A stretch of 64,000 nt of DNA, taken from assembly GCA_032622095.1 (NCBI GenBank), contig CP136068.1, forward strand, positions 112,979,546 to 113,043,545. Direction: 5' to 3'. Below are positions 21,060 to 33,025 of this stretch, in pieces. The stretch is from Siphonodentalium dalli. Taxonomy: Eukaryota; Mollusca; Scaphopoda; Gadilida; Siphonodentaliidae. The translations under genes were made by a program, and so were the position numbers. A model generated the notes under the pieces. The model ran no database searches. It was not told where the DNA came from and saw only the letters and a list, made by a program, of their open reading frames with translations. Within the stretch, counting starts at the first letter, position 1. Each line of letters starts with the position of its first letter.

Positions 21060-23035
21060 TATCGTCCTCGATTGTTCAACTTGGTGTCAACCTAAGTTGA
21101 TATTTACAATCGATGGTAGCTTGGCGTGAGAATGAGGCATGTGAATCGACCAGCCAGCAGGTAATCAGAATACATTGAAAAGGTTCACATTGTTGTCAAG
21201 CAAAGTTTATATTTACACAATTAAGTACGCCAGAATACATTGAGAAAGTTCGAATTGGTGCCAAGAAAAGTTGATATTTACAAATTGAGTGAATGGTTGC
21301 TTGGTGTGAGAAAGAGGCAAATGAATTGATCTGTCAGCTGGTAATCAGAATACATTGAGAAATGTCAAGTGGGCGCCTAACAAAGTTAATATTTACAAAT
21401 TGAGTGAATGGTTGCTTGGCTTGAGAATGAGGCGAATTAATCGACCAGTCAGCAATAATCAGAATGCATTGAAAAAAGGTTCAAATTGGTGTCAGGCAAA
21501 GTTAGTATTTACAAAAGCAGGTAATCAGAATGTATTAAACAGCTTCAAATTAGTGACAAGAAAAGTTAATGTTTACAAATTGAGTGAATGGCTAATTGGC
21601 GTGAGAATGAGACAAATGAATTGACCCGTCAGTAGGTAATGAGAATACATTGAAAAGTTTCAAATTGGTGTCAAGCAAAGTTAATATTCACAAAAGCAGG
21701 TAATCAGAATGTATTAGAAAGATTCAAATTGGTGTCAAGCAAAGTTAATATTTACAAATTGAGTAAATGGTTGCATATCGTAGGAATGAGTCATATGAAT
21801 TGACCAGTCATCGTGTAATCAGAATACTTTGAAAAAGTTCAAATTGGTGTCGAGCAAAGTTGATATTTACAAATCGATGGTAGCTTGGCGTGAGAATGAG
21901 GCATGTGAATTGACCGGTCAGCAGGTAATCAGAATACATTAAAAAGGTTCACATTGGTGTCAAGCAGAGTTAATATTTACAAAATGAGGTACGCCAATCG
22001 CCCAGTCAGCAGGTAACCAGAATATAATGGGATATTTCAAATTGGTGCCAAGCAAAATTGATATTCACAAATTGAGTGAATGGTAGCTTTGCGTGAGAAT
22101 GAACCAATAAATTGAACAGTCAACAGGTAATCAAATCAGAATAGATTGAAAAGGTTCAAATTGGTGTCAAGCTAATTTGATATTTACAAATCGATGGTCG
22201 CTTGGCGCGAGAATGAGGCATGTGAATTGACAAGTCAGCAGGTAATCAGAATACATAGAAAAGGTTCACATTGGTGTCAAGCATAGTTAATATTACACAA
22301 TGAGGTACGCCAATCACACAGTCAGCAGGTAATCAGAATACAGCGAGAAAGTTCAAATTGGTGTCAAGCTAAGTTGATATTTACAAATCGATGGTCGCTT
22401 GGCGCGAGAATGAGGCATGTGAATTGACCAGTCAGCAGGTAATCAGAATGCATTGAAAAGGTTCACATTGGTGTCAAGCAAAGTTAACGTTAATATTTAC
22501 ACAATGGGGTACGCCAATCACCCAGTCAGCAGGTAACCAGAATACAGCGAGAAAGTTCAAATTGGTGTCAAGCTAAGTTGATATTTACAAATCGATGGTC
22601 GCTTGGCGCGAGAATGAGGCATGTGAATTGACAAGTCAGCAGGTAATCAGAATACATTGAAAAGGTTCACATTGGTGTCAAGCATAGTTAATATTACACA
22701 ATGAGGTACGCCAATCACCCAGTCAGCAGGTAATCAGAATACAGCGAGAAAGTTCAAATTGGTGCCAAGCAAAGTTGATATTTACAAATTGAGTAAATGG
22801 TTGCATGTCGTAGGAATGAGGCAAATGAATTGACCAGTCATCAGAATACATTGAAAATGTTCAAATTGGTGTCAAGCTTAGTTGATATTCACAAATCGAT
22901 GGTAGCTTGACGTGAGAATGAGGCAAATGAATCGTCCAGTTAGCAGGTAAAAAGAATACATTGAGATAGTTCAAACTGGCGTCAAACAATGTTTATATTT
23001 ACAAATTAGGCAAATGGTAGTTTGGCTAGGATTTG
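21060..23035. repeat. About 115-bp minisatellite
   Basis: Some 17 diverged units containing TTCAAATTGGTGTCAAGC, AAAGTTGATATTTACAAA, GAGAATGAGGCATGTGAATT and CAGGTAATCAGAATACATTG. Unit length varies (about 95-130 bp) by internal deletion, and blocks of units are themselves repeated (for example 22150-22330 and 22360-22700). It abuts the 3' side of the Helitron helicase fragment, so it may belong to that element. Confidence 0.85.
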
Positions 23036-23073
23036 GTCGTCCCATTCATTGAGAACTTCTGAGTGAATATCTC

Positions 23074-24070
23074 TCATGCTGGAACGGAAAGGCAATTTGA
23101 GTAATGGTCTTTTCTGCACAGCCTATTCCAGCACAAAATATCGTTTATCCTATCAACTGTATCATTCGCTAGTATAGCCCTTTCTCTGAGCCAGTCGTGA
23201 GCAGACATATTTTGGGCAACATCCGGGAAAACATTTTCTATAAGTTCATTGAGAGCAGAGACGACCGTGTCGATAGGGGTAACATCTACAAAGCCATACA
23301 GAATGTTGACGCCATTGCCAATATGAAGCAATTGTTCAGTGAAATACGCCGAAAGGCGGTCTCCGTGCAAATTTGCTCGCATGTTAGTTGAGAGGGAGAG
23401 CGATTGAACACTTCGCCAAAGATATGACGACTTCAAGCAGGTGTTTATCTTGTCAGCTTTTGTTCCCTTTGGGATAACAGGAAAGGTTTGCCTGAAGTCA
23501 CCCGCTAACAACAGCGTAACGCCTCCCATGAGGTTGGGACATTCACGTATATCTTGTAAAGTTCTGTCTATCGCCTCAAAGGCACGCTTATGGGACATAG
23601 TGCATTCATCCCAAACAATGAGGTCACATTTCTGGAGAAGGGTAGCCAGACCTGTCCCTTTGCTATCGGCGCAAGTCGGTTGTTCGATGCTGTTTAGATT
23701 CAAGGGAATCTTGAATGTCGAGTGTGCAGTTTTTCCTCCGGGCAAGAGTGTTGCAGCAATTCCGGACGACGCGACGGCAATAGCGATTCTGCCCTGCTGC
23801 CTAAGCTTAGCAAGAATCAGATTCATTACAAAAATCTTTCCAGTTCCACCGGGCGCATCGATAAAATAAATATGACCCAGTCGACCAACAGCGCTACGCA
23901 TGGTTGTTTCGAAACAAAGCCGTTGCTCAGGCAAAAGATTCGGCTCACTCGTCCTCACAATATCATTGAGACATTCGACGTCGTAGGAAATTTATCTCAG
24001 CAATTCTCGAGGTATAGCCGATGTGTTTGTTCGCTCGGTGGTCGGCAGACTCAAAATCTTGATTTAGCAT
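23074..24070 (-). pseudogene. Helitron (PIF1-like) helicase fragment
   Basis: The main frame (23958 down to 23074, about 294 codons from a GTG) carries SF1B helicase motifs: DAPGGTGK (Walker A), DECTM (Walker B), LLAGDFRQTFPVIPKG and LSTNMRA. This is the PIF1-like helicase half of Helitron Rep-Helicase proteins. Upstream, 24070-23985 continues in another frame (FESADHRANKHIGY) and joins through a frameshift near 23985. The protein stops after VDRINDILCWNR, before the usual C-terminal part, and there is no Rep (HUH) domain. It is a broken, partial element of rolling-circle type. No TC/CTRR ends were located. Confidence 0.88.
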
Positions 24071-24167
24071 TGTAAACTATAAAACAGTCTGAATTCACAA
24101 AAAGAATGTCAATGTCTCGAGAATACCATTTCGATAGTCCGTTTATAAACAATGCGCATACTAAATT

Positions 24168-24365
24168 AAATCTGAACAGTCACAGTGAAGCGTTGCGTTG
24201 ATTGTAAACAAACGCTTCGCCAGCCTGATATACAAAGGCCGAAGGGAATAAAAAAACAAATCTGAACAGTCACAGTAATTAAATGGAAGATTCGTAGAAG
24301 CGTTGAGTTGATTGTAAACAAACGCTTCGCCAGCCTCATATACAAAAGCCGAAGGGAATAAAGAG
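24168..24365 (+). repeat. Imperfect tandem duplication, about 100 bp
   Basis: AATCTGAACAGTCACAGT, TTGATTGTAAACAAACGCTT, CGCCAGCCT and GCCGAAGGGAATAAA each occur twice in the same order. The second copy has a short insertion. Confidence 0.75.
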
Positions 24366-24424
24366 CATTATTCGGTTAACCAACCCAAATATGGGAAATA
24401 TAAAGAGCGTTATTGTATAAGGCA

Positions 24425-24610
24425 ATGTAGCACTGCGGCTCAGCGGATCCCGAGATATGAGTTTTGAAGGTCAAGGTCACGCCGCACGGGCAAACGGATA
24501 TGCACATGTTACTCCTCGGGTCAAACTACATACCCGTACCAAGCTTCGTTAAAATCGGTTGAGCCGTCTTCGAGTCCATCGCGGACACACACACACAAAC
24601 TACATATATA
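24425..24610 (+). mobile_element. ACTAG-type element, 3' part
   Basis: GAAGGTCAAGGTCACGCCGC, CAAGCTTCGTTAAAATCGGT, GAGCCGTCTTCGAGTCCATC and a short (AC)n tail match the 3' end of this dispersed family. Confidence 0.55.
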
Positions 24611-24765
24611 TACATGTATCATAATTATTATATACTAGTTTATTTCAGGCAATGATGCCCATATATATGTATATACTATATAACATGTAACAACAAAGTC
24701 TCACCAATTTTAGAAATGGCGTATTTTTAGTTTCACTAATATGTGTTAATATGTGTATAATATAA

Positions 24766-24768
<3 letters not shown>

Positions 24769-24818
<50 letters not shown>
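24769..24818. repeat. (CT)n microsatellite
   Basis: About 24 CT dinucleotides, on the minus strand (GA)n. Confidence 0.95.
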
Positions 24819-24820
<2 letters not shown>

Positions 24821-25147
24821 GTTATACACAAACTTGCGCAGCAACATCGGAAATGATAACATACATAGCGCTAGCGCTGCACTATTTAAAATATCGCATA
24901 AACATCCTATATTAATTATTATAACAGATAGACAATTTGCTGAACGTTTTCTTTGAGTAATTAGCCCACAAATGGGTACAATATAATGGCGAAATATAAC
25001 GAAAAAATAAGGATTTCTTGACACCAAAAGAACAATAAGAGAATTTCCTGATTATTATATTCGCTCTAATACATATGGCACGATATTGACGTTGAATGTC
25101 ATCGTCGTCATAATTATCGTCGCGAATCATGTAACCCATATATTTGT

Positions 25148-25240
25148 AATGCCCTAAATAATCGACTCCTTAACCACAGCGGAATTATGGGTAGCTTTTC
25201 AGGATTTAGTCGGAAATATGGCTTCATCGGAAAGCTAGGT
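25148..25240 (+). mobile_element. CAGTAATGC-type hairpin MITE, partial
   Basis: It matches the left arm and loop of the element at 25574-25727 (ATCGACTCCTTAACCACAGC, GGATTTAGTCGGAAATATGG). Confidence 0.6.
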
Positions 25241-25573
25241 TCTTTGACGACAATGTGATATGTACGTGTATAATAAACTATATTTGTCATAACTCAAACC
25301 ACGTATAAAGCGTATGTCCATATAGGTTTATCTGGATCAATGGCCGCTTTTCCACACAGAGAATTGTACAGAGCATTTGAGCAAGGTCAACGACCTTTTC
25401 TATTAACCATACTCAATCATGTTGGATAGTGTTACTCTGCACCAAGTATCCTCTTTCGGCATGTCCCCAACAAAATCAGAATGGTCCCGTATATTCAAAA
25501 CTGACTAACGTGAACTCGACTGGAAACGTAACACTGAGATTGGCCCATCCCGTCATCATTTCAGGTAAATACA

Positions 25574-25727
25574 TACAGTAATGCTCAAAGTAATCGACTC
25601 CCTTACCACAGGAGAATTATGGGTAACTTTTCAGGATTTAGTCGGAAATATGGCTTGTTGCCATTCATCGAAAGTTACCCATAATTCTGCTGTGGTTAAG
25701 AGGTTGATTAATTAGAGCATTACTGTA
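25574..25727 (+). mobile_element. Tc1/mariner-like hairpin MITE
   Basis: TA at both edges, ends CAGTAATGCTC and GAGCATTACTG, and arms of about 55 bp (left AGAATTATGGGTAACTTTTC, right GAAAGTTACCCATAATTCTG) around a 40-bp loop. TA duplication with CAGT ends suggests the Tc1/mariner superfamily. No ORF. Confidence 0.78.
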
Positions 25728-26010
25728 GTTGCCTGCAAATTCCCTTTTGTGGCGATGTTGTCGCATTTGCCCAGAGAAAGGGTGCATTTTTCACAGGTGC
25801 ATAATCAGTAGCTGCCACATATTCAAGTATTTTATGTTTGTTCAGCCTGTTCTCGAGAAAATAAGCACATACTGGGTTTATATTAATGGGCGAAATAAGC
25901 TCGTACTGGCACTATTTAACCTCAATGTACGCTCCATTTGGACCTAAAACGCGTTTTTAAAACAGTCCAATATGGGATTATTTCCACACCAATTAAGCCC
26001 ATATTGGCAT

Positions 26011-26449
26011 TATTTAAATCTACATTTTTCATCGATATGACCTCCCAGATTCACGCTCTTTTTTTTCTTCTTTTTAAAAAAAATGTTTATTGAAGAAACA
26101 ATCACATTGAGGAATGTCAAATACAGAATGTTCAATGGCATTGATATGTGTATACAGATATGGCATTCCTCGCGTTCACACATATCTCTTTCTTACTGCA
26201 CGCACTCGCCTGGCTCACAGCATTCGCACACCAGTGGTATAAAGTTATATAATATATAAATATATGCATATGCATAGTATATATAGTAAATGTATTATAA
26301 ATATGTCGGATGTTTCGGATGGACTCAACTCTCAACATAGAGGCTATTGTGGAGATGGTGGTAGATAGTATATGTTTTAACTGACTGCGTGATAATCGTA
26401 TTTAAATCTACATTTTTCATCGATATGACCTCCCAGATTCACGCTCTTT
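26011..26449 (-). mobile_element. Retroposed-looking insert between 51-bp direct repeats
   Basis: TATTTAAATCTACATTTTTC through CACGCTCTTT (51 bp) occurs at 26011-26061 and again at 26399-26449. The 337 bp between begins, on the minus-strand reading, with an A-rich tail preceded by CAATAAACATT. A polyadenylated sequence inserted by target-primed reverse transcription would look like this, though the direct repeat is unusually long. Source transcript unknown. Confidence 0.5.
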
Positions 26450-26494
26450 ATAATGTGTTCCCGTTGCGGCCCGCGCCAGTCAACGGAATAACGG

Positions 26495-26963
26495 ATATGT
26501 GACCCGCCATATCAAATCCAGTCGTAAGTCGGGATTTTTTTTACCCTGTGCCAATGCATTCTCTTATATATGCGAGTCGACCATAGGTCGCCTCGCATAT
26601 ATAAGAGAATGCATTGGCCTAACAATTTTTTACAATTTTAATAATGTTTTCTTGTATTCTTTAACAATTTTATAATTTCACCCATACAGAGCCCCAGACA
26701 AACATGATCAGACGACACTCTTCTATATGCTTCTATATATGAGTGGGGCTCCCTGTAGGGTAATGGATGTTTTTTTTATTTTATGTCCTAAAAATTGTAA
26801 GAAACATTTATTTAAAAAAAATGATAAAAAATTGTTAGGCCAAAGCATTCTCTTATATATGCGAGGCGACCTATGGTCGACTCGCATATATAAGAGAATG
26901 CATTGGCACAGGGTAAACAAAATCCCGACTTACGACTGGATTTGAAATGGCGGGTCACATATA
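26495..26963 (+). mobile_element. MITE family B, copy 3
   Basis: The best-preserved B copy: ATATGTGACCCGCCATATCA at the left, TGGCGGGTCACATATA at the right, two shared hairpins (about 26547-26616 and 26836-26910) and the same central block as copy 1. Confidence 0.88.
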
Positions 26964-27057
26964 ATCTCACTATGAGTTTTTTCCGAATCAAATCAGTCCA
27001 ATACAAACTGGCTTCATGCCCACTGACTCACCCTCTTATCAGTTGTGTGAAATACAT

Positions 27058-27680
27058 AGAGGATATCCACACTTTTTCAGTGGATATGGGTTATATCTCA
27101 TGAGTGATGACAAAACATTGAATTTCCACGAGTGGCTTTAGCCACGAGTGGAAATTCAAATGTTTTGTCACCACGAATGAGATTTAACCCATATCCACTG
27201 AAAAGGTGTGGATATTCTGTTTATTATAAACTTTAGTTACTTGCCTATGGCCCCCAATGAATGTCAATACATCAGAAATTTTACCAGTGGGATATCACTT
27301 ATATCTCACTAGTGGGATATCACTTATATCTCACTTCTAAAACCTTATAATTCATGGGCAAGTATATAATAAATAGAGGATATCCACACTTGTTCAGTGG
27401 ATATGGGTTATATCTCACGAGTGATGACAAAACATTGAATTTCCACGAGTGGTTTTAGCCACGAGTGGAAATTCAAATGTTTTGTCATCACGAATGAGAT
27501 TTAACCCATACCCACTGAAAAAGTGTAAATATTCTGTTTAGTATATACTTTAGTTACTTGCCTATGGCCCCCAATGAATGTCAATACATCAGAAATTTCA
27601 AGCTGATATCACTCACTAGTGGGGTATCACTTATATGTCACTGCTAAAACCTTATAATTCATGGGCAAGTATATAATAAA
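27058..27680 (+). repeat. Tandem pair of hairpin units, about 318 bp
   Basis: Each unit (from 27058 and 27376) starts AGAGGATATCCACACTTTTT. It has a stem of about 65 bp (AACATTGAATTTCCACGAGT against CACGAGTGGAAATTCAAATG) and then CTTGCCTATGGCCCCCAATG and GGGCAAGTATATAATAAAT. The second unit ends exactly where LINE coding sequence starts. Short GTGGGATATCACTTATATCT repeats lie in the first unit. Confidence 0.75.
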
Positions 27681-29800
27681 TAACAATATCAGTATGTCAC
27701 TTAACGAGGGACAAGACATTCGATTACTATTTTTCGACATTAGTAAAGCATTTGACAAAGTTTGGCACGGCGGTTTACTATTTAAATTTCATGGTATAGG
27801 AATTCGTGTTAACCTATTACAATGGTTCAGATCATATCTGTCTAACCGGCGGCAGCGTGTTGTCCTACGTTATCGTCAATCCAAATGGGGGGGGGGGGAG
27901 ACCACCACTGGAGTGCCCCATGGATCTGTATTGGGCCCTATTCTCTTTCTCGTATTTATAAATGACATGTTGCAAATATTACATGTAACGTTCGCCTCTT
28001 TGCCGACGATAGATCCATCGCATTTACTACCAATGACCCTCACACTGGAGCGATAGTGCTACAACAGGATATTGACAAACTCCAAGCTTGGTCTTCTAAA
28101 TGGCATGTTAAATTCAATGAACTCAAGACAGAATCACTATATAACATGCTCCAGAAAACTTATCCCACTAAACCACACAACCATGTACATGAACCAACAG
28201 CCCATAAAAGACGTAAAAGTACATAAACATCTAGGCATTATATTGAGTAACGATGGAAGCTGGGGGGCCTCATATTGTAGAAATGACTAAGTCCGAATGG
28301 AAACGCATCTATCTATAGAGGAAATACCGATTATATCTTGACCGAACAGCACTCGAAAAATGCTATTTCACGCTGGTTCGATCAATCCTCGAATAATCCT
28401 GTATTGTATGGGATGGCTGCTCCCAAAAAGACTCTGATAAAATCGAAAACGCACAATACGAAGCAGCTCGAATTGTGACCGGTGCCACCAGATATGTCGG
28501 TAATTCTACACTTCTGTTAGAAACTGGTTGCGAAACCTTGAAATCACGTCGTGAAAAACACAAATTAAAGTTTTTTATAAGATGGTATATGGCCAGTCTC
28601 CAATTTATCTTAGAACACTATTACCCCCGACTCACGGACACATATCTAGGCGTGAAACTAGACAAAGCAATCACTTCATAACCCCTGGTTTTGACTATGA
28701 ATATCACAGAAGATCATTTCTTCCATCAATGACGTCCCTATGGAATAATATCGACAAAAATATTATTAACATGGATTCACTTTCAGCATTCAAGAGGTCA
28801 CTCAACTTGAATATGAAGAAGACCCACAGATGGTTTTACTATGCGTATAACACGCGAAGCCAAAATACTGCACGCCCGACTAAGATTACCGCTCCCAACG
28901 ACGCTCACTCTTATCATCAATTTCTAATCTGTGTACTGTTACATCCGAGACATTCTTGTCTGGATCCAAACAAATCTCATTGGAAGACAACTTAGCAATT
29001 TTCACTTAAGTCCAAAATTTATCATTCCTACCAAACGTTTTAAATGATGGCACCAAATAATTATCTGCTGAGCCACACACTCATTGATATTACACGGATT
29101 AATGTAAGTCAGCTATAAGATACGATAATGGATTATAAATTGGACACTGTTGCAAAACCAGAGCAACTTATTACCACGTTATGTTATACAGTTTAGAAGA
29201 ATAGACAATACAAGTGCGTCCCCTAATGATGTGACGTTGGATCAGAAGCAAGGTCAGATTCCCAACCAGTGCATAATCTGACACAAAAGATTATCCACAC
29301 TCGTCAAAATCCTCTATACTGCCAACAATATATATCATCATTTCACTCATCACTTCCCTTATCATATCCGACACCCACCTTAATTCTCCAAACTATTCTC
29401 ACATAACCAAAATATGTCCATACAAAACAACTATATATTCATTTGACAACCACCATACCTTTCCAACATACTCCCACATAAACCAAATATTTCCATGTGA
29501 AACTACCTTACCTTGAAACACCTATCGAACCCCGCCCCGTCATATGAGTAGACTAGTACACGCGATAAAACGTCAACAATTTTAAACCTGAAGCCCCCAT
29601 TTACTTGATACAACTTGAAGTGTTTTAAAATCACTCTCAAATGATCGATCTTATCATAAGCCAATCGGAAACGACTCCCAAAAGCTTAAAGCTTGTTGTC
29701 GAATCCCTTTGATATCATCACTGTTAATATTTGTCTTGTTTTTGTAATCTATATAATGACTAATATTGAATAAATACTGTTTACACCAATATTAACCTCT
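27681..29800 (+). mobile_element. LINE with reverse transcriptase ORF2 (pseudogene)
   Basis: The first frame (to about 27990) codes LLFFDISKAFDKVWH (motif A), WFRSYLSNRRQRVV and GVPHGSVLGPILFLVFIND. A frameshift leads to RLFADD (about 27993-28010, the catalytic FADD box) and DIDKLQAWSSKWHVKFN. A third frame gives HKHLGIILSNDGSW. Later frames give SILE-stop-SCIVWDGCSQ, YEAARIVTGATRYVG and R-F-G-x-Y-E-Y-H-R-R-S-F-L-P-S-M. These are RT motifs and thumb/C-terminal blocks of an APE-type LINE (jockey/CR1/I-like; clade not resolved). At least four frameshifts or stops. The 5' part is missing. The 3' end is probably near the AATAAA at 29771. Confidence 0.85.
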
Positions 29801-29824
29801 ATGTGAGTATTTAGGTCCAAAAGA

Positions 29825-30110
29825 ACATATCTGCAGGAGTTGGTTTGTTATGTAATACGACTCACCATGCTGTGATTAAGCATGCTCTCATTTATAGTAA
29901 TCACCGAACTACATGCACCCTTCGAAATGACATGTGGTGCCAGTTAATTGACAAAATTGGTTCATTGTTTCACCTCTGGACAGATGAACTCGATGATATG
30001 ATGTCAAATTCGTCTAACAAAACTAACCAACGCGCTTTATTGAATTTCGCAAATCGTGAGTTAGGACTTGTTCAAGGGGTGCAGTTGCAACTGTAAAGGT
30101 GGACACCCCG
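29825..30110 (+). pseudogene. Coding-like fragment, perhaps LINE C-terminus
   Basis: An 83-codon frame (29845-30096) contains IYSNHRTTCTLRNDMWCQLI, then DKIGSLFHLW. The R-N-x-M-W-x-x-L-I-D pattern is like the tail after the zinc motif in LINE ORF2 proteins, but there are no cysteines to confirm it. Low confidence; it could be chance. Confidence 0.25.
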
Positions 30111-31555
30111 TCGACACTTTCTAGTCATGTGCCTGTGCCCGAATGTGTTATTACTTTTTAATTGTGTGAGGGCTGTCCATGTCCAAATTTCAAGTGCACC
30201 CGATGTGATACGAGTGTTGGGGGAATATTTATAACTTAGACTGGGCGAGGGATGAAACCCATAACCGCTCTGCCGAGATTCACCAGTTAGCATGCAGTGT
30301 TGTCTGAATCCCTACTTTAAATTAGATGGATACGCCGATGTTAAAATTGCTGATAATTACTCCGGGAAAGTTATCTCCGGTACTATGAAACGATGAGCTA
30401 ACAAAATCAATATAAATTTCATAAAGATCAACGATTGCTTAATATGGATTCCCTACAGGCGACAAGACGCATGTGAGCGATTTACAATTGGTTGTAATAT
30501 GGAATTGCTGACATATAAAAGTACTAACCACGCGCCTATAACCACATATCAAAAAGCGATATTTATCGAAGATATCAACGCAAGAAAACATATTATTTGG
30601 AAAACTATCTCCATTGGTCACGATTCATGCGCGAGAGAAACCAAAACTACCGGATGGAATGAAATACGCCGTAAACGTCTCTCTTTTGGTTGCCGACCCC
30701 CCTTTCGCCATGTGTATGTGTATGAAATTTCCAGCTGATAAAACATGCGCACAAGGGGGTTGAAACGACCGACCCCTTGTCGCCACGTTATTGCTGATCA
30801 GCTACGGGTATATGATCAGGTTTACGGGTGTAAAAAACTGAACATCGAAAATTGATGTTGGACACCCCACACGAAGACCTTCTAGTCACGTACTTTAACA
30901 TTGTAACTTTCAATAAACTTTCATAGTACTCGAAAATTCTTTGTGATTGGAAAATTTGAATACTTACAAAGAACATATACTATTTGCGATTTATATTTGT
31001 AATCGTAGATTCATAGTATTAGCGGATTTATATAACTTATCATTTATTACAAACAATTGTAAAATCTCACAAAGAAAACTCTTCATAATTCGCTGGTTGG
31101 AGTCGAATTTTTGCATACAGATAAAACAATTTAATTAACGAATGTCAGGGCAATAGAGCTATATGTCGATTCCAGGTTTGGAACACGACAATGTCCCATT
31201 CGGAAGGCCTGACTAAAGAACGCACTCGGTGTATTTTATATACACCTCAATTGTCACGTACGTATTATTCAACAGGGAGAGTATTTACAAACAAGCCAGC
31301 ACAGACGCGTTGTCTATTCCCATTCTAGTCATCAATCAATTTTTTTTTAAACCATTTTATTTGTTTGGTTGGGAATAACAATTGTTTGCCTCGAATAAAC
31401 AATGGCACTGTGTGTTTAATTACCACACTGCCCGAAGTAACGTAAGCAGTAATGCTGTATCAACAGGTGTAAAATAAAATGTGCAATAATTGCTCGTGTC
31501 ACAAACACAGGGTATTGAAAGACGTCGCCGGAAAAAGTGGACTTATATAATATAT
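30110..31555. other. No gene recognised; short direct repeat
   Basis: GGACACCCCGTCGACACTTT-CTAGTCATGT (30102-30130) and GGACACCCCACACGAAGACC-TTCTAGTCACGT (30860-30895) form a diverged direct repeat about 760 bp apart, suggesting one element between or two copies. Nothing else recognised. Confidence 0.35.
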
Positions 31556-31689
31556 ATATATAATATTTCTGTAGCCGATAAAGGTCTGTATCCTAGCTAA
31601 AAAAAGCTTTCGGCTTTCGCCTTTCTCAAGTTCACTCACAATGAATATAATGCAACGTTACACAGTTACATATACAAGATCCAACTTTT

Positions 31690-32320
31690 AGTGGTTGAAA
31701 GTGTGTAATAAACATTTAGTGGTTGAAAGTGTGTAATAAAGTTGCTAGTAATCATCGAAACCAATTGATTATTCTGTTTATTACACACTTTCAATTGATT
31801 ATTCTGTTTATTACACACTTTCAACCACTAAAAGTTGCTAATTCTAAAGAGAAGATGTGACAAAATATATATCACATGAAAATCATATTATATCACTGAA
31901 AAGCCATTACATATTTCATTATATCTCACTAGTGGTGGATAGGCGCATGCTTCCCGGGATACTTGGCATCGCGCCAACAAAAATACCGTGCGGATTTATA
32001 CGATTTCAAAATTCGGGCATTTCAACAATACCAATTCAATTCAATTCAATGTATTGGATACTCTCATCGTATAACAATACATATTGAGAACATATGTGTT
32101 ATAGTGCATGTATTACACAATGATATATATGGATATATAGAGAGTAATCAATTGGTTTCGATGATTCACGAGGGGAGCCGGGCCTGGTTTTACCAATAGG
32201 ACCGGCTACCCGAGTGAATTATGTCACGTAATCATCGAAACCAATTGATTATTCTGTTTATTACAAACTTTCAACCACTAAAAGTTTCTAATTCTAAAGA
32301 GAAGATGTGACAAAATAAGC
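31690..32320. repeat. Nested direct and inverted repeats with GTGGTTGAAAGTGTG
   Basis: TTTAGTGGTTGAAAGTGTGT (two forward copies near 31690-31740) pairs with ACACACTTTCAACCACTAAA copies near 31812-31835. The block ATCATCGAAACCAATTGATT plus ATTCTGTTTATTAC recurs at 31751 and 32231, followed both times by AATTCTAAAGAGAAGATGTG. It looks like foldback element fragments; family unknown. Confidence 0.6.
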
Positions 32321-32439
32321 CCAGATCTGCTGATTCTCCCATTTTGAACCCCAGCGTACAGTTGTGCGTGCAGTTACGCGGATGGACACATAATTTAAAT
32401 AATTGTGACGTAACGATACCGATTGACCTCATAATTTGA

Positions 32440-32870
32440 TGCGATTCATTTTTTAAAGTTTCGGAAATTTTCTGTAAAAATTGTGTTTATTCTGACCGAA
32501 CAAGCATGGCACTTGGAACGGGATATTGTCTTTTTTTGCGATATTACATCTGGTGTTTCTTTCCCTGGTGAATCTACCTGACTTGTTGAACTCCGACCCG
32601 AGGTATTTATACTTGTTTACAACTTCTATTTTGTTCAGAGTTTAAACTAAATTGTGCTTCCTTATTTTTCTTGCGACTTCTTCCGAATATTACAACATTT
32701 GTTTTCGAGACGTTTACTTTCATCTTCCAGATATCGCAATATTCTGTGAATTTATTTAATGAATGTTGTAGCCCTTCCTTTGTATTCGATATAAGTATGG
32801 TTTGGCTGACATTGCAAACAAAATTATTGCTTTGTTCGTTAAAGTTATATTCTTGTCCAACTTCGTTGCA
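32440..32870 (-). mobile_element. LINE reverse-transcriptase fragment, minus strand
   Basis: Read on the minus strand from about 32820: TILISNTKEGLQHSLNKF, TEYCDIWKMKVNVSKTNV and VIFGRSRKKNKEAQF, then after a frameshift IEVVNKYKYLGSEFNKSGRF. This is the stretch just after the catalytic YADD box up to the Y-L-G box of LINE RTs. The catalytic box itself is not present. Distinct in sequence from the LINE at 27681. Confidence 0.75.
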
Positions 32871-33025
32871 CTAACAAAAATAGACACAAAAACCAAGAGG
32901 CAAATTGGAGGACTATATTTTTCTTAGCCAGCCAGAGCGTGCATACTGTCAATAACGTACGGATGTGACGCGTTTCAGCCAACAATGTAAATGTATGCAT
33001 TATGCATGCAATTGTCATCTTTTAA

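Noticed and set aside
20770-24610. A single ACTAG-type element split by a Helitron insertion
   Set aside because: The 5' piece (20743-20950) and the 3' piece (24425-24610) overlap in content (AAGGTCAAGGTCAC...GCACGGGC), so they are two separate partial copies.
30499-30738. 79-codon ORF (KHIIWKTISIGHD...) as an exon
   Set aside because: Some codon-like regularity, but no family resemblance and flanked by repeat fragments.
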